Of a stretch of 64,000 nt of DNA, positions 21,360-34,737 are shown piece by piece. This DNA comes from Myxocyprinus asiaticus (Eukaryota > Chordata > Actinopteri > Cypriniformes > Catostomidae). Every line of letters begins with the position of its first letter. Positions within the stretch are counted from its first letter, which is position 1. The translations under genes were made by a program, and so were the position numbers. The notes beneath the pieces were generated by a model that made no database searches, was not told where the DNA came from, and saw only the letters and a list, made by a program, of their open reading frames with translations. The stretch spans positions 13,681,001 to 13,745,000 of the forward strand of contig NC_059382.1 of NCBI RefSeq assembly GCF_019703515.2. The letters are read 5' to 3'.

Positions 21360-21613
21360 GGCGCGGATTATCAGTGAAACTCTAGACAAGACTGCGTGCA
21401 GTGTTGTTTTAGTACTTCATGCTGCGGGAGTTCGTCGCCCATAAATCAACCAGATACAAAGTCGCAACCCAAACAACTTCACAGACGTGCTCATAAGCCC
21501 TACTACAGAAAGCTTTGGATATGCCAAGCACTAAAACCCGACATTTTTCCGATGCTGGGCTTGAAAAGTAAAAGCTCTCCAACAGTCAGCCCCTGAGGAG
21601 TCGCTTGCACATG
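21360..21613 (+). other. tsku: Probable 5' exon (UTR) of tsku
   Basis: A GC-richer, non-repetitive stretch ends in a strong donor, CACATG|GTAAGT, at 21613. The next suitable acceptor in front of a tsku start is TTATTTCTAG at 25550. If these join, the last three bases of this exon (ATG) are in frame with the coding ATG as ATG-TCC-ACC-ATG, so translation might begin here. The 5' limit is approximate. Confidence 0.5.
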
Positions 21614-24600
21614 GTAAGTTTAACGTAAGTTTAAGGCAGAAAAGTGTTTCACTTTTGATGTTTGTTTAGGCTATATTGTTTATTTATTTAATGTATTGTG
21701 ATGATGCGCTAATATTTTGCATACTGCAGGGAACACACAATTACAATAGAAAAAGTATATTATTTTTCTTCGAATATGTATTTGATTCCCGTAGGTTGTG
21801 GCACAGTCTGTGAGAGTTTGTATACCTACACCAATATTTATTATTATTGTTTTTTATTTTTTATTTTTATTTATGTTAAAAACTACAGTCAACTTTCTCA
21901 TATCTCTTTACCTGTTCATTGGGTGCTCAATAGTACAAGAAGTTTCACAACTTCAAGAACTGTCTCTTCCTAGAGCTCTTTTGTAGAGGAAATGGGGATC
22001 AACAATTCATTTGCCCTTTTCTGACAACTATGAGTGATTTGATTGCATAAGAATGAGAGATGTTAATTGCATTGTGCATGAACAGGAGATTTTGCTGTGG
22101 CAATCTGCATTTAGTCCGCTGTAATTCTACATACCTATGTTTTGTCCTCTATTAAATGCTTTGAGTGTCACATGTAGCTCAGAAATGGTGTAGTTCTGAT
22201 GTTGACATCACAAAAAAGTACACTGCATCAATTTTCCACAAAATATTTTAAAAGTTGTATTACTGAGCTGTTTGAGACCACTTTAAACCCCCAGTAAGTC
22301 TGACCCCCGCCTTAAAGTACAGCATTCTTTCAGCTTTATTGGATTAGGATGTCTGCTGTCTGCTAATTAAATTGGTTAAGACTTTAGGTCTCTTGAAGCC
22401 ATGTGGTGAGCTGTTTTGGCTTGTTGTTGTAGCTGTGCTCTAGGAAAGATCAGTAAGTTTCTACATTCTGATTCCGGACCATTTCCATTCACCCAGACTT
22501 TGAAGTTAAATATCTGGGCCAAGCAACTTGACTGTTCTCACTCAGTTGAGACTTAATGGGTGAGTAACACCTTTGATTTAAAAGGGAAAGTGGGTAATTT
22601 CCCACATTTGAGAGGTAAAAATGGTGTAAATATGAGGCTGTTAACCAATAACAGTTATTGCTCTTAAAATACATTCCACTTCAGGCATTTTAAGTAGAGA
22701 ATTTTACTGTGGGAGTTGTACAACACCTGGAGAGTTCATAACCCCTGTCGCACAGGCAGATGTATACATACAGTTACCTAGAAAAATGCAACCACAAGTA
22801 TAAATAAATGAATGGAACTCATTTTATTTACACCTTCACAATTCCATTTTGATTCGAAAACGTTTAGTTGCATAAAGCTAACATCTGTAAACTTAGCACT
22901 AAATAAAGATCTGAATGAAAAAAAATCTAAAATTAGTGTATATGAGTAATCTGTGGCTGTTTGTTTAAAAATGATTTGCAAGACATGTTGAAACACAAGC
23001 AGTCTGCACACTGCAACTGAAGTGTTTTGATTGTACCTGCCTTATTATGCAAGCATTTTAATTACATAAGAGGAAATCATTAAGCAAAGGCCACTGTGAA
23101 TTAGCCTGCAGTCTATGTTAAACAGTACCCACAAGCCAACACACAACAGTGGTAGCCTTTTAAACCAATTAATGTTCTGTGTTTTTTTCTACCTCATGGT
23201 GATGATTGCTGTGAACATGCCAGTCTCTTTCGCTATCAGTTAGCTATCAGGTTAACCCATGACCACATTAAGTGGCATTGACCGTACTATGAAACGGATC
23301 GGGAGCCAAGTGTTAAAAGAGGTTTAAGTTCAGGCCATTTCGTTTCTTCAACATGAGAGAGCACATGGGTAGGCACTTCAGTAACAAAAATCATCAGTAT
23401 GGGCGAACAGAATTTTTATAGATTTCAGCTACAGTCAGAGAGAACAATTCCACCTGCGTGACCTGATAGATCTTCATTGTACTTTATGAGAACAAGTAAG
23501 TGTTATTTAAGATTCATTAATGTGTGTAATGATGTTGTAAGTGCAAAAGTTTTTATTTTATTTTCAATTGTAATTTATTTAAAAATGAATGTTAAATTAA
23601 TCTAAGGAATGTAATAAATCTTATGATATTCACATGTAAAATTCCAGCAATTAAAAATGAAAGGAATTCAAATATGCATTGACCTTAAGTTCACATATTT
23701 GCATTTTAGGTGTATTAATATTATGGCTAAAGCAACTAAGCAGTGAAATTGATAATGAAATGAAAATTCACAAACTGTTTTTATTAATGAATATTTGAGT
23801 CTTTGCAAAAACCTGTTACTATGAAAAAAATACCTTTCAAACATGGTGAAAAAATGGAAAAAGTGTACTATGCAAGTTGTCCAAAACATGAGTAGTTTTG
23901 ATCTCTTTATGTCTGAAAAAAAAAAAAAAATTTCAGTCTGCTTTTAAGATTTACACATTTAGATTACATGTTAAATTGACCATAAAACTGAACTGAGTAA
24001 TCTTTTAAAAAATGGTGTGTGTATTTTGAATTCAGTAGAAATGGGCTTTAAAAATACAGTAAACAAAATGTGTTGTTTTAAACAGTACAATTTGGTAAAT
24101 GGCATTTAGTTAGGCACTAATAGAACACATTTTATAATTGGTAAAGTTGAGCATATTTAAATAAAACTAATTTAAACCATTTATTTTTTAGAAATTTTTT
24201 GAGTGTAATAACATGCTTTTTTAAATAAAATGCTGAAAATTAAATGTTTTTTTTTTAATCTAATTAATCTAAAAATAATCAACTAATCAATTATCAAAAT
24301 AGTGGTTAGTTGCAGCATTATGTATTAGTATTAATTATTCAGTGGACCGAATCATTGCTTATGTTTTTTTTTTTTTTTGCATCAAAGCAATCCCTCTCTT
24401 CTTTCATCAGATTCATTAATTATACTCTTGCATGTTAAATGAAGGGATTATGTGCTAAAAATATTCTTATTGTATTAAACATTTTCCATGAGAAAAGCCT
24501 TGTATACTTGTAACCATGACAAAATGTTGCTGTAATTGTGAAAATAGCATAAGGTCTTTGATCATAAGAATTAGGTCAAATCCTTTGAGTTGTTAATAAA

Positions 24601-25550
24601 AAAGGGTTTTTTTCTAGTTGCACTTGCTCTAGGAACTTCTAGAGAAAGCTGGTTCACCAGACAAGAAGCACAATAAATTAATATTTATACTGTCTGCAAT
24701 TTTAATAATTTTGGCCAGAAAATATTGCCAGTTGTATATTTATTTGGTGGTACAGTCCAAGTAAGCATAGTGAGGTCAAATATGCCTTTTGGTTCTTAGC
24801 AACATAACCAAGCTTCTCTGAAAACATCTTGTGATTCCAAGAAAATTACTGTTACGGATGAATAAACACAGACCCTCTTAGATAAGTATGTATGTGCAGC
24901 AGTAAATGATTGGCCATGTATGTTTACAGCATTAACATATGTAATGAGTGACTACTAATCTCTTCAAACAACCTCTCAAAGGCCTCTGAAGTATGTCATG
25001 GTTCAGCGTATGACGATAACATGCTATACAAGACCCATACTTTATATTTTCACATTTGATCATTTCCATTTTCCAATTTTTCGTTGTTAAAATACTTTCT
25101 CCTATTCCAGCTTAAAATGCACAGAAAACTAAGAAAGCCATTTGTGGATCAATTTTACCCAAAGGTGTAACACAGTTGGTCTGTGGTTCTATCAAAACTT
25201 TGATTTTTGTTTGAGCATCCCCACCAGCCCGACATGGCATCATTGGCTCATCAAATGGCATGAGTTTAGGGTGGGACTACCTGTTTGTGTGACCAATGTA
25301 AGACAGCAGAAGTGATAATTATTTTTGCAGTTCTGTTTGACGCAGAACTTGTTCAATTCGCCTTTAATGTTTTATTCATAGGACAGTGTTTACGCAATTA
25401 TGTCAATGCCTTGTATTTTGCTGCTATATTAACATGCTTTAAGTTCCCTTGGTTTTGAATGTTTTATTGCATGAAACAACATGCTTTTTTATGTTTAGGT
25501 AAGCTCTTGACTGTGAAATGAAGCATTTCTGTCTCTGTTTTTATTTCTAG
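21614..25550. other. Probable tsku first intron, no gene recognised
   Basis: AT-rich single-copy-looking sequence between the proposed 5' exon and the coding exon. Only homopolymer runs (for example near 23918 and 24366) stand out. Confidence 0.4.
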
Positions 25551-25556
25551 TCCACC

Positions 25557-26600
25557 ATGGCTACTTCACTATGTCTCATCTTTTCTTTGCTTGGCCTGGC
25601 CATGGTGGGAGGGGTGAAGAACTGCCATCCACGATGTCGATGTGAGGTGGAGAGCTTTGGTCTTTTTGACAGTTTCAGCCTCACCAAGGTGGACTGTAGT
25701 GGGATTGGCCCTGGGACTGCTCCAGTCCCCATCCCTCTGGACACTTCCCATCTCGACCTCTCCTTGAATTCTTTTGCCTCCATCACTGACTCAATGCTCT
25801 CTGGCCCGGGTTACACCACCTTGGTCAGTCTGGACTTAAGCAACAATCTCATATCTCAAGTAAGTCCCAAAGCATTCTCCAAGCTTCGCTACCTTGAGAC
25901 GTTGGACTTGAGCAACAATGCTCTTGAGAGTCTCACCGATGGCTGCTTTACCGGTCTCCCTCTGGTTGAGGTGGACCTTAGTGAAAACCGATTCAAAGAG
26001 TTCAGTCTGGATCTCTTTACTACCAGGGTACAGGATATACCAATCATGGTGGACCTGTCCAAAAACCTTCTTGCCTCTATTTCCAGGAGAACACTTGGCC
26101 ATCCTCTGTACATAAAGAGTCTTATGCTTGCAGGGAATAGATTGAAGACGGTGCCAATGCTTACTGGAATTCCTCTTCAGTATCTCAACCTGGATGGAAA
26201 TCTCATCTCCAACATTGACACAGGGGCCTTTGATTCAATGACGGAACTTATTTACCTGTCTCTCAGCGGCCTACCTGAGCTGACAATGATACAATCTGGT
26301 GGCTTCAGGGGCCTGAGGAATCTTCAAGTCTTAGACCTATCAAACAACAGCCAACTCAAGACTTTGAATCCAGATGTATTTGGTGGACTCGTCTCTTTAC
26401 AAGAGCTTAATTTGTCCAATACTACCGTCACACCATTGTCGCGGACTGTCTTTACCCTAATGCCGAGTATAAAAAGTATAATTCTGGGGCCAAATGTACA
26501 TTGCTGGAAGACGCACAAGCAAGGACAATTTCATAGACAGATAGGACAGGCCAAACCCAATGATATACTTACCTGTGATGTTGCAGGTATGATCTTATAA
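25557..26600 (+). CDS. tsku: Tsukushi, secreted small leucine-rich proteoglycan
   Basis: Extracellular modulator of BMP, Wnt, FGF and TGF-beta signalling in vertebrates (family knowledge). The 347-residue product (human 353) has a signal peptide at about 1-21, an N-terminal cysteine cap at C23, C27, C29 and C47, the family signature CEVESFGLFDSFSLTKVDC, then about ten leucine-rich repeats with repeated LDLSxN cores, and a C-terminal cysteine pair (HCW ... LTC). N-glycosylation sequons occur in the last third (NNS, NLS, NTT). The whole ORF is one exon, as in mammals, after acceptor TTATTTCTAG at 25550; the start has Kozak context CCACCATGG. It is divergently oriented to the guanylyl cyclase. 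A GT inside the last codons could be a donor, but the stop directly behind it and the family length argue for a complete ORF. Confidence 0.96.
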   Translation: MATSLCLIFSLLGLAMVGGVKNCHPRCRCEVESFGLFDSFSLTKVDCSGIGPGTAPVPIPLDTSHLDLSLNSFASITDSMLSGPGYTTLVSLDLSNNLISQVSPKAFSKLRYLETLDLSNNALESLTDGCFTGLPLVEVDLSENRFKEFSLDLFTTRVQDIPIMVDLSKNLLASISRRTLGHPLYIKSLMLAGNRLKTVPMLTGIPLQYLNLDGNLISNIDTGAFDSMTELIYLSLSGLPELTMIQSGGFRGLRNLQVLDLSNNSQLKTLNPDVFGGLVSLQELNLSNTTVTPLSRTVFTLMPSIKSIILGPNVHCWKTHKQGQFHRQIGQAKPNDILTCDVAGMIL

Positions 26601-27560
26601 GCCTGAAATGCCAAGAAAGATATGATATATGAGCATTTGTCCATCTCTGTGCCTTATTCCACAAAATATTTTTTTTTTTTAATTCCAAGTTGCATTTTAT
26701 TTGCACATACTATGCCTATACCTAAGGTCCTTTACTTTACATGTGTTCATTGCATTCCCACACGCAAAGTACATTGTGTGGACCCATGCACTTTAGTTCA
26801 CACAGTTCTGTTCTTCTCGTATTTAATATGTTACTCTTATTTTTTTGTGTGATGTCAGGTCAGATGTGATGTGTTGTCAGACTGGATCAAGTTGACTATA
26901 TTAATTCTTTAAGACATTTTGTAAAAACCAAAGTAGCAGGTAAAGTCTGTGCCTTACAATGTGTTCATTAACTATTTAGAGCACAGCTGATGTAACTGAG
27001 TTAACCGCTCTGGAACAGTACACTTCTAATGAGACTTAAGTTTTGAGGCCCCTCATTAACTTAAAGCTTTTTAGGTTACAGTTACATTATGTTTGATCAC
27101 ATTTTCAGAAACTTGATTACAGAATAATTTACAATGGGCCTTCATTACTGATGGCAATACAGTCTAGAGTGTTTTGTTATTTGTGTAATTTGTGTAATTT
27201 GTTAACATGGACATTTACTTTTTCATAGAAGCCCTTTGAATGAATTACAATATGTGACATTTTGGAATTTAAAAATTGATTTTGCACAGTAATTAAATTT
27301 GTTAGATCAGAAGTGAAGCCTTTTTCTATTAAACCTTAAAACATAATTTACAAAATGCACATCACTAATAATTTTATACATCTGTAATTTGGAGGCATGT
27401 CTGTCACTGATGTTAACATGACATTGCTCTGAAATTTTGCACTTTTAATTTTCTCATGAGGTTAATTGAGATTTGAATGGATTGATAGCATGATAGCTGT
27501 CCATCATGTTAGGAATGTTTTATATTTGTATACTCTGTTAATAAATGATAATCGACTTAT
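26601..27560 (+). other. tsku: tsku 3' UTR (probable)
   Basis: Non-coding stretch after the tsku stop without strong repeat signatures. The first convincing AATAAA lies at 27540-27545, so the mRNA probably ends near 27560, just before a repeat of the 'gttcacccaaaaatga' foldback family. Confidence 0.4.
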
Positions 27561-27594
27561 ATCAGTATTGTACTTCCAAAGCTCTACAAGTTCT

Positions 27595-27960
27595 TTAATG
27601 AATAGTTGACCCCAAAACTAAAATTCTGTCACCATTTACTTACCCTCTTGTCATTAAAAACCCACGTGAATTGTTATTCTTTCATGTTCATCACACATAC
27701 TGTATGGCTTTAGTATACTTGTGATATAGCACACAAGTAGTTTTGACTACATTTATGAAACCTCTATGGTGCTTTTTGTCATTTTTGGAACTCAACCGTC
27801 TGCATTTCCATGTACTTTCAGTACATGGAAAGGAGTGGCCAGTACCTTTAAAATTGATCCTTTTGTGTTCCACAGAAAAAAAGTCATATGTGTTTTGAAC
27901 ACCATGCGAGTGAGCAAATGACAGAAGTTTTATTTTTGTGAACCATCCCTTAAAGCCTGT
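27595..27960. mobile_element. Foldback MITE downstream of tsku
   Basis: Starts aatagttgaccccaaaacta and ends gtgaaccatcccttaaa, with mirrored inner segments (ctgtcaccatttacttaccc near 27627, gagtgagcaaatgacag near 27910). Same family as 52219-52495. Confidence 0.6.
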
Positions 27961-30880
27961 GCAAACCTGTTAACATGTGCCCATTTTGAGCACAAGCCTA
28001 AAAGGACAAACTCAAAATACAATGCTGTAGTTCATTCCCAAATTGTATTACAGGCATAAATTTGGTCTCTTTTGAAAGGAGACGCTTGGAAGGTTGTTAT
28101 TAAAAAGTAAAAATCAATAAAAGTAATGAAAACAATTTGTTAGAAAAGCTCACATTTGTTGTAAAGTGATTAGCTATTTTTTAAACAAATAATAATAATA
28201 AAAATATTTATATGAAATAATATATGACACTGACTTTGTTGATGCATAGAAACATAATGGAGTGAAGCCACAAGTCTGATAATGTTCTATTTCAAATTTG
28301 AGGACGATAACTTTAAAAATCTTAGTTATATATGAATCATTTTCCAAGACCATGTCTTGTGATTCTGGCTGCAAATAGCATTAGCCATAAGCATTAGTGC
28401 CTAAATACAGAATAGTGAACATTATAAAATAAACATTACTTGTGCATATATTTTTACTTCCAATCATAATCCAATTGTTATAGCAGTGTGTTTTAATAAT
28501 GTCATGTGGATTCCAGTCATATAATGAGGCAGAAAGCATATTATTGGCAGGTGAAGATGAAAGCAGGTGAACAGCTCTTCTGCAATTACAGCTACAGAAC
28601 TGTTAATAATCATATACAAATACCAGAGACTGCATGGAAATAATAGACAAATCATATATTTTTGTAATCGTCTATTTATTTACAATAAGTCTCAGTAGTC
28701 AACTGATTTGTTTTATGCTTGATACATAATTTATCATAATATGGTATTGGATGTGGAAGTCCCTGTCCTGTGGACAGTGAGGTATGCATGATGTCAACTT
28801 CCTCTTTTTCTTGACCATATTTGGAATGAAAAATGAACTTGAGTGGCTTCTGGCTTCATGGAGATGTGGAAATCAACATATGAAAGAATTACAGCATGTC
28901 AGTGGATCATATCGCATAATTTAGTGGAAAATTGACATAAATAATAATTAATTATGAAGTAAATATGAGAATATATTGAAATTTCTGTAAACGTGCACAC
29001 TATTGGACTAAATTTTCAATTGAATGTTGTTTTCTGAAGCCTGCTATTGACAACTGGTATGGAGATTACACAACTGAATAGGTGCTTGCGTCTTCATAAC
29101 AATTTCAAACTCTCCCTTTGATATTTTGTTGACATAAATTAAGAAATTACTCAGGCAGTAAAATTTCTATTGCGAAACATTTGCTAAATATCAAAGCTGA
29201 AGTATTAGACCTTTCTTATGATGTATAGTTTGTCATGATTAAATAAGAATTGAATGTTAATAACATTTAGCTAATGCAAACAATACCAATCCTAAGATCG
29301 CTGGCGATCCCTGCCAGTGAAGGATCAGTCTTTGAGAGTCACTTCCCCAGAATAATATTAGCCACTGCTGACGTGCTTTTTCTGATGTCTTGCTGAGTCA
29401 TGCAGTGCAGTCGTAACAGTGGACCAACTAATGTGGTTCAGCTCAGTCAAACATACACAACCACAATTTGTGGTTGTCCCCAGATGGCCTGCAGAATCCT
29501 AAAGGGATAGTTCACACAAAAATGAAGAGAAGACCAAATGGCTGAATTGGTGGCCACAATAAGGAACAAATACACTGCCATGTTTTAGGCAGGCTCTTTA
29601 CACAAAAGTTTTACTGTTTCACAGGCAGGGTATTCAAAAGTCCTCTTAGCTTTTTACCATTTCTCAGGCAGAGTATTCAAATGTCCTCTTAGCTGCTCTG
29701 AATAATTGCCAAGATTCAGCTCCTTGAAATTCTAGGAGACTCTAATGCCAAAGACACATCCCCCTCTTCTTTTCTACACAAAAGCTCTGAAAAAAGGTTT
29801 ACTTAACAGCTAAACTTTCACTCCATCACTTTGCACTTTCTGCCATGCAAGATAATCAAAACAGTTGTTTTATCTAAATAAGCATGGACCAATGAGGAAA
29901 CGACAGTCAAAAGCAAACAGTCTGTGAATGTTATCGTGACACCCATGCATTCTCCCCATTCCCATTCCACTCCCTGTAATTTCTCTTTGAAGAAGATAAT
30001 ATTTTTTGTTTCTATCAGGATATTAAAAGAGACTTGAAATGATGTGATTTGCACTTCCAAAAGGAAATACCAGTGCTTGCAAGGCAGTAAGGAATAGTGT
30101 TGACATATTTTAGATTTTGTTTAAGGCTATGTTTCTGCGTGAATTAAAAGATCAGTCACGGTTCAATTCAGTATGCAAAGAAAGGCAAGAAAGAAGACCA
30201 GTCACAGTTCAGATTCTTCATTGTGAACATTCTAGCAATATAAGTCAGTGGAAGAATTTAAACTACATTCTTAAATGTTTTTGAAATTATGTTTATATAT
30301 AACAAAAAACACCAAAGAGACAGAGAATAAGAAAAAAGGATGTTTGAGGACTGATAATAGTGCAAGCACAATCAGAAGTATTTCTCCTTTGTGATCATTC
30401 GTAAGCCCAATAGGTTTTCCTTGTCTCAACTAGACAACATACTTAACAAGTCCAAACAAATCCACACTATACTTTACCATTCTGTTACACAACACTGTAA
30501 ATGGTGACAATGAATGGCTGAATTTGATTTAGGACAGACACTGCCTATCCTGAACACCTCCATACAGTATCTTGCATAAGCCTGAAGCTGTCTTACTGTG
30601 TGAGAGGCTATACAAGATATTATTTAAGCATTATAAGCTGAACAATAGGGCACAGTTCATTGGGTAATGAACTTGTCTGAACTCTGACATATAAACCCAT
30701 TGTAAATCTATTTGAGTCTCATATAATCTTATTCTCTCACTTCAGATAAGGAAGATAAAGACTGTGAAAGACTAAAATGGATCATAGGTGAAACGTTTGA
30801 TATGACGTAATCATTCACAGTACTTTAAAGAAACGAAGTGATTATTTGCACTAGGTGTTAATAGCGCCCGCCACACAGTG
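27961..30880. other. Intergenic, no gene recognised
   Basis: AT-rich. It holds a lone MITE arm near 29500-29530 and a short duplicated segment (29615-29702, listed in findings). No protein-like ORF. Confidence 0.4.
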
Positions 30881-31010
30881 CGGTTATTTGCACTGAAATA
30901 GTGGAGACACAGAAATTTGAGTTTTGCTGCAGTGGCGTGGGGTATGAAGGCAGTATGAATGTGTTTATCTGACCTGGGTTCGAATGTGCCTCTTGTTCCC
31001 TCTTGATATT
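30880..31010 (+). repeat. Possible tRNA-derived SINE remnant
   Basis: A B-box-like GGGTTCGAATGT at about 30977 lies some 55 bases after a GTGGCGTGGGGTATG segment that could be a decayed A box. No tRNA fold was checked. Confidence 0.35.
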
Positions 31011-31263
31011 TCCTTTACTACTACTTGTAATAATAACTTAAAAATGAACATAAAGGTTGATTTCCTCACAGTGATTTCATCACATTGAAGGTTGGGCAGT
31101 TGTGAGAAAGGTTTGATTGGGGTAAGATTCAAAGAGGTTTGAAGGGTCTGTCGATCACACGTTTTCTTCCTCGTCCAGAGTGAGTAGAGTTATGGCTTTC
31201 TCCCACAGCTCAGCATCAACTGTATCGCTCCTTTTGCAAAAGGCTAAGGGGACTAACCTGTAC

Positions 31264-31470
31264 GAAAATTAACCATGCAACAATGTTTGTTTTTTGTTTT
31301 GTTTTTTGTGGAAAAAATTGATTTGATGCACAGTTAACCATGGTGTTAATACAATATGTTGTCAATATAATAACTGTGTTTAGGTTTGTGGTTACTATGA
31401 TTTTACTACAAAATACCATGCTGATACTATGGATACTGTAGTACAACCATGGTTAATTTTTGTAAGGGAA
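31264..31470. mobile_element. MITE with aaaattaaccatg ends
   Basis: CGAAAATTAACCATG near 31262-31276 is the inverse of CATGGTTAATTTTTGTAAGG near 31448-31467. The 3' flank aaggttagggtaaggtttagg is also repeat-like. Confidence 0.5.
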
Positions 31471-32950
31471 GGTTAGGGTAAGGTTTAGGGGTAGAGGTTT
31501 ATGTAGGGTGTACTGTATGTGTGACTCCTCTATACTGTTTAGGTTGTCTGGGATGCCCCTATTCTTTTTGTTAGTATTGAAATAAGGGTGCAATTAGTAT
31601 ATGCCACTATTTGCAATGGGCTGCAAATAACATCTAACACTATTTTCACTCAGTGCAAAGAAGATGCATTTTGTTGCTATTGATGGCAATTAACATCTAT
31701 TACTAGCCTTTAAGAAAACAATATTAAAGTCAAAAGCCTTAGCCCATTCTCCGCTTGTAAACACCAAACATTTCATGTGACCATAGGACTCAGTGGCATT
31801 TGAGTACAACAGATATCATTGCACAGTTTAGCATGTCACAGTAAAAGTTACACAAGAAGTCTATTCTTACTCTCTTTAATAGTAAGAAGGCCATTACAAA
31901 TAAGGTCATACTCTTTTGATCCAAGCTGTTGAATTTTAAAAAGAACCTTGTACACAACCACTGTGACACGTTTTTGGCCAGCGTAAACTGTGTAAAATCC
32001 TCTGTGGTCTGATGAAATTGTAAAATAAACTTGACTCCACATTCCCAATGTCCAGTTAGATCAAGACTAAACCAAAAACTCAAGATGCAGTCATATATTA
32101 AAGCCAAGACAACAAGACTCACTGCAAAAAACCTGACACAAACTGTATAAGACAATCATAATGAAATAAGTAAATAATTTCAATCAGATTCAAAAGGGCA
32201 AATAGTTCTGGAATCAGATTCAGAACACAAACAACAAACAGAATGAAGCCTGTAAAATGCGGTCATGGTCACATTTGGCTCATGCATTGTTTTTAAGTGG
32301 AAAAAACATTTTTACAAACTGCAATGCCAGTTCTTGTTGTTTCAGTAAGCATGACTCTATTAAATTAGATTTGACCGTTTCAAAGTTCCAGTTTCAAAAC
32401 GATCTTGCATGCAGGCATGCCTTAAAAACATTTGGACATGCTACATTTTTGTTTCTTTAAATCAACAAAAGCGTTCTATTTCTGCATTGCTGGTTTCTAT
32501 GTCAAAAGCAAATAACCTCCTCCTCTGAATTGCACAACCTGAAAACAGATTAAACAGATCCAATGAGGTTACCTAGTTTTTTTGTTCTAAATGTTCCCGA
32601 AAGTGTATTGCACCGCACCGAACTCTCATGCTCAAGCTGTTGCTTGAATATAAGACAGTACAGTCATCCAAGTTCCCTATTTGCCTTTTGTTGAAAACAC
32701 AGCGTAAGTATCACAGTACAATAGAGGATTTCTAGCCTCTAGTGACACTGCTTGCAAGAGAAAAGCTTTATTGTGCACTAGAATAGACACATCAGGCTCT
32801 GTGCGCACGTCTTGCCCAACTGGGTTAGCACTTTGTGCTAGAATAGGCCATTTAATGTCACCAGATGTATAGCTAAACAGAGCTGTTCACATTCCGTGCA
32901 ATCCATTAGTGCAATACCATCATGCCTTTGTAATGTCTTGCATACTTTTG
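31470..32950. other. Intergenic, no gene recognised
   Basis: A minus-strand ORF at 31790-32155 is hydrophobic at its start, but no domain is recognised and no splice support is visible. Otherwise AT-rich filler. Confidence 0.3.
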
Positions 32951-32951
32951 C

Positions 32952-33880
32952 TTAAAACTGCACTATGTAAGATTTTTTGGTTAAAAATGAACAAATTGCC
33001 ATTATTGATTGAGTACATCAACAATCAGTGTTCAAAACAATGTCCTTACTGTACCCCAATTTACTACTGTAAGCCTATAAAAATTATTTGTATTTTGAGC
33101 TGTCAGGTTCGGGAAATTGCTGGTTTATGACGTTCATCCTTGCGTTATTACGTCATATCCAAACACACAGGAAAGAAGTGCCGGCTGTCTCATGTTCCGG
33201 ATGGAGAAACTAACTACGCTGTTCAACTCAGTTCAGTAACACTCACACAGTTCAGGACAGCATTGTGGCAGTCTAGATGGATGTTTATCTGTTATCCATT
33301 TGGTGAAGTTGTTTATCTGCTATAATGCTTGGATATGTTTTCTGGTAGGATTGTTTTAGCTTATATTGCTTGTCATGCTTTTGTGAATCGAACATTACTC
33401 CTGTGTTAACCGATCACGATGTATCTACGTTGTCCGGTGAAGCTACTGTGATATTTTTAATATGTAAGACTTCTGAAAATGACTTCTTGTAATTATCAGA
33501 TTGCATATTTCAGCATATTATTAGAGGAGAATCCCCTGTTCTCTTTTTAAAGAGCTTTGAGTGTAGTGTCAGAAAAGCGATTTAAGTGTAAAATTCAATC
33601 AAATATGTAAATAAGAGTGTTGTTCATCTTCATCAAAGCAATTAATATTTCTGTTTCAAATGTTTAATCATATAACATAATATCAACATGAACAGCACAT
33701 TATGACTACGGCTCCAGTCATGATCACACACAGGTTAAGCTCAAATTGGGAGATTCATCCGCCAGAAGAGCAGTGCCAGAACACAACTGACTTAATGTAT
33801 TCTTCCACAAATTGCTTGCAATTTTAAGTTTCAACCACAGATGTCGCTAGAGAGCACAAAGTTACGTAGTCCAGCTTTAA
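32952..33880. mobile_element. TTAA-flanked non-autonomous DNA transposon
   Basis: TTAAAACTGCACTATGTAAG at 32952-32971 mirrors GTTACGTAGTCCAGCTTTAA at 33861-33880. TTAA sits at both limits, as with piggyBac-type insertion. The interior is non-coding. A related unit spans 58805-59969. Confidence 0.6.
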
Positions 33881-34737
33881 TGTCAGAGGGCCCTGTTCTC
33901 AAAGCTAGAAAAAAGCCTTGTACTGTATGCTCAATAAAGGCTGAATATGTGCCTACTGAGTAATCTGTGCTGCCAAGGAGCTTTTCAAAGCAGACATTTA
34001 AATCTTTCTTGGGTCTGTACCACTCAGATGACACTAAACGTATTTTTATTTGTGAACAAAAATGATTCATACATGGTACGGAGCATTAGCAAATTCCTAT
34101 GTCCAAAGAGGCACTTCTATATCCTGCAAAGCGTTATATATATATATATATATTAAATATATGCTTTATTGCTGGTTCTGTCAAAACATAATTGCCTGTT
34201 ATTGTGTGCACCAGGTCACAGGTCTATGAGTGTTAGATTTCACTTTATCTGCTTTTTTTATGCCATTCTGGGTTGGCCAGCACAAGCTTAATTGGTTACT
34301 GCCCATTTTGGCCAATGGTCACTTTTCCTGTTTTGGTTTGGAGATTATGTTCACTTTCGGACCTCTACAGAGGGATTTCATTGTTAATTACTTATTTATA
34401 CTATACTGTAGGTTCCTCCTTTACGTGTCCAAGCTGATGTTGATATGACTCAGTTACTCAATGATTAAGTGATTTTGTTAGTGGTTGCGTAACTTTTTGG
34501 ACTGACATAGTACCTCAGGCTTTTCCAAGGAAAACAGACATATCCTGTGATTGTGAAGCAACACTGACGTCCTACACATCTGTTTGCTATTAAGGTCTGT
34601 TGACTCAAGTTACTTTCTCTGCAGGAAACAATCGCACAGCTCAAAGAAACATTCTGAGTGTCCCTCCTTTTGCCAAGATATTGGCTGGGCCTCATTCCTT
34701 AAAAAAACAAACAAACAAAAGAAAAAAACTGAAAAAC

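Noticed and set aside
31790..32155. 121-codon minus-strand ORF with hydrophobic start
   Set aside because: No recognisable domain or exon signals; length is within chance for this AT-rich interval.
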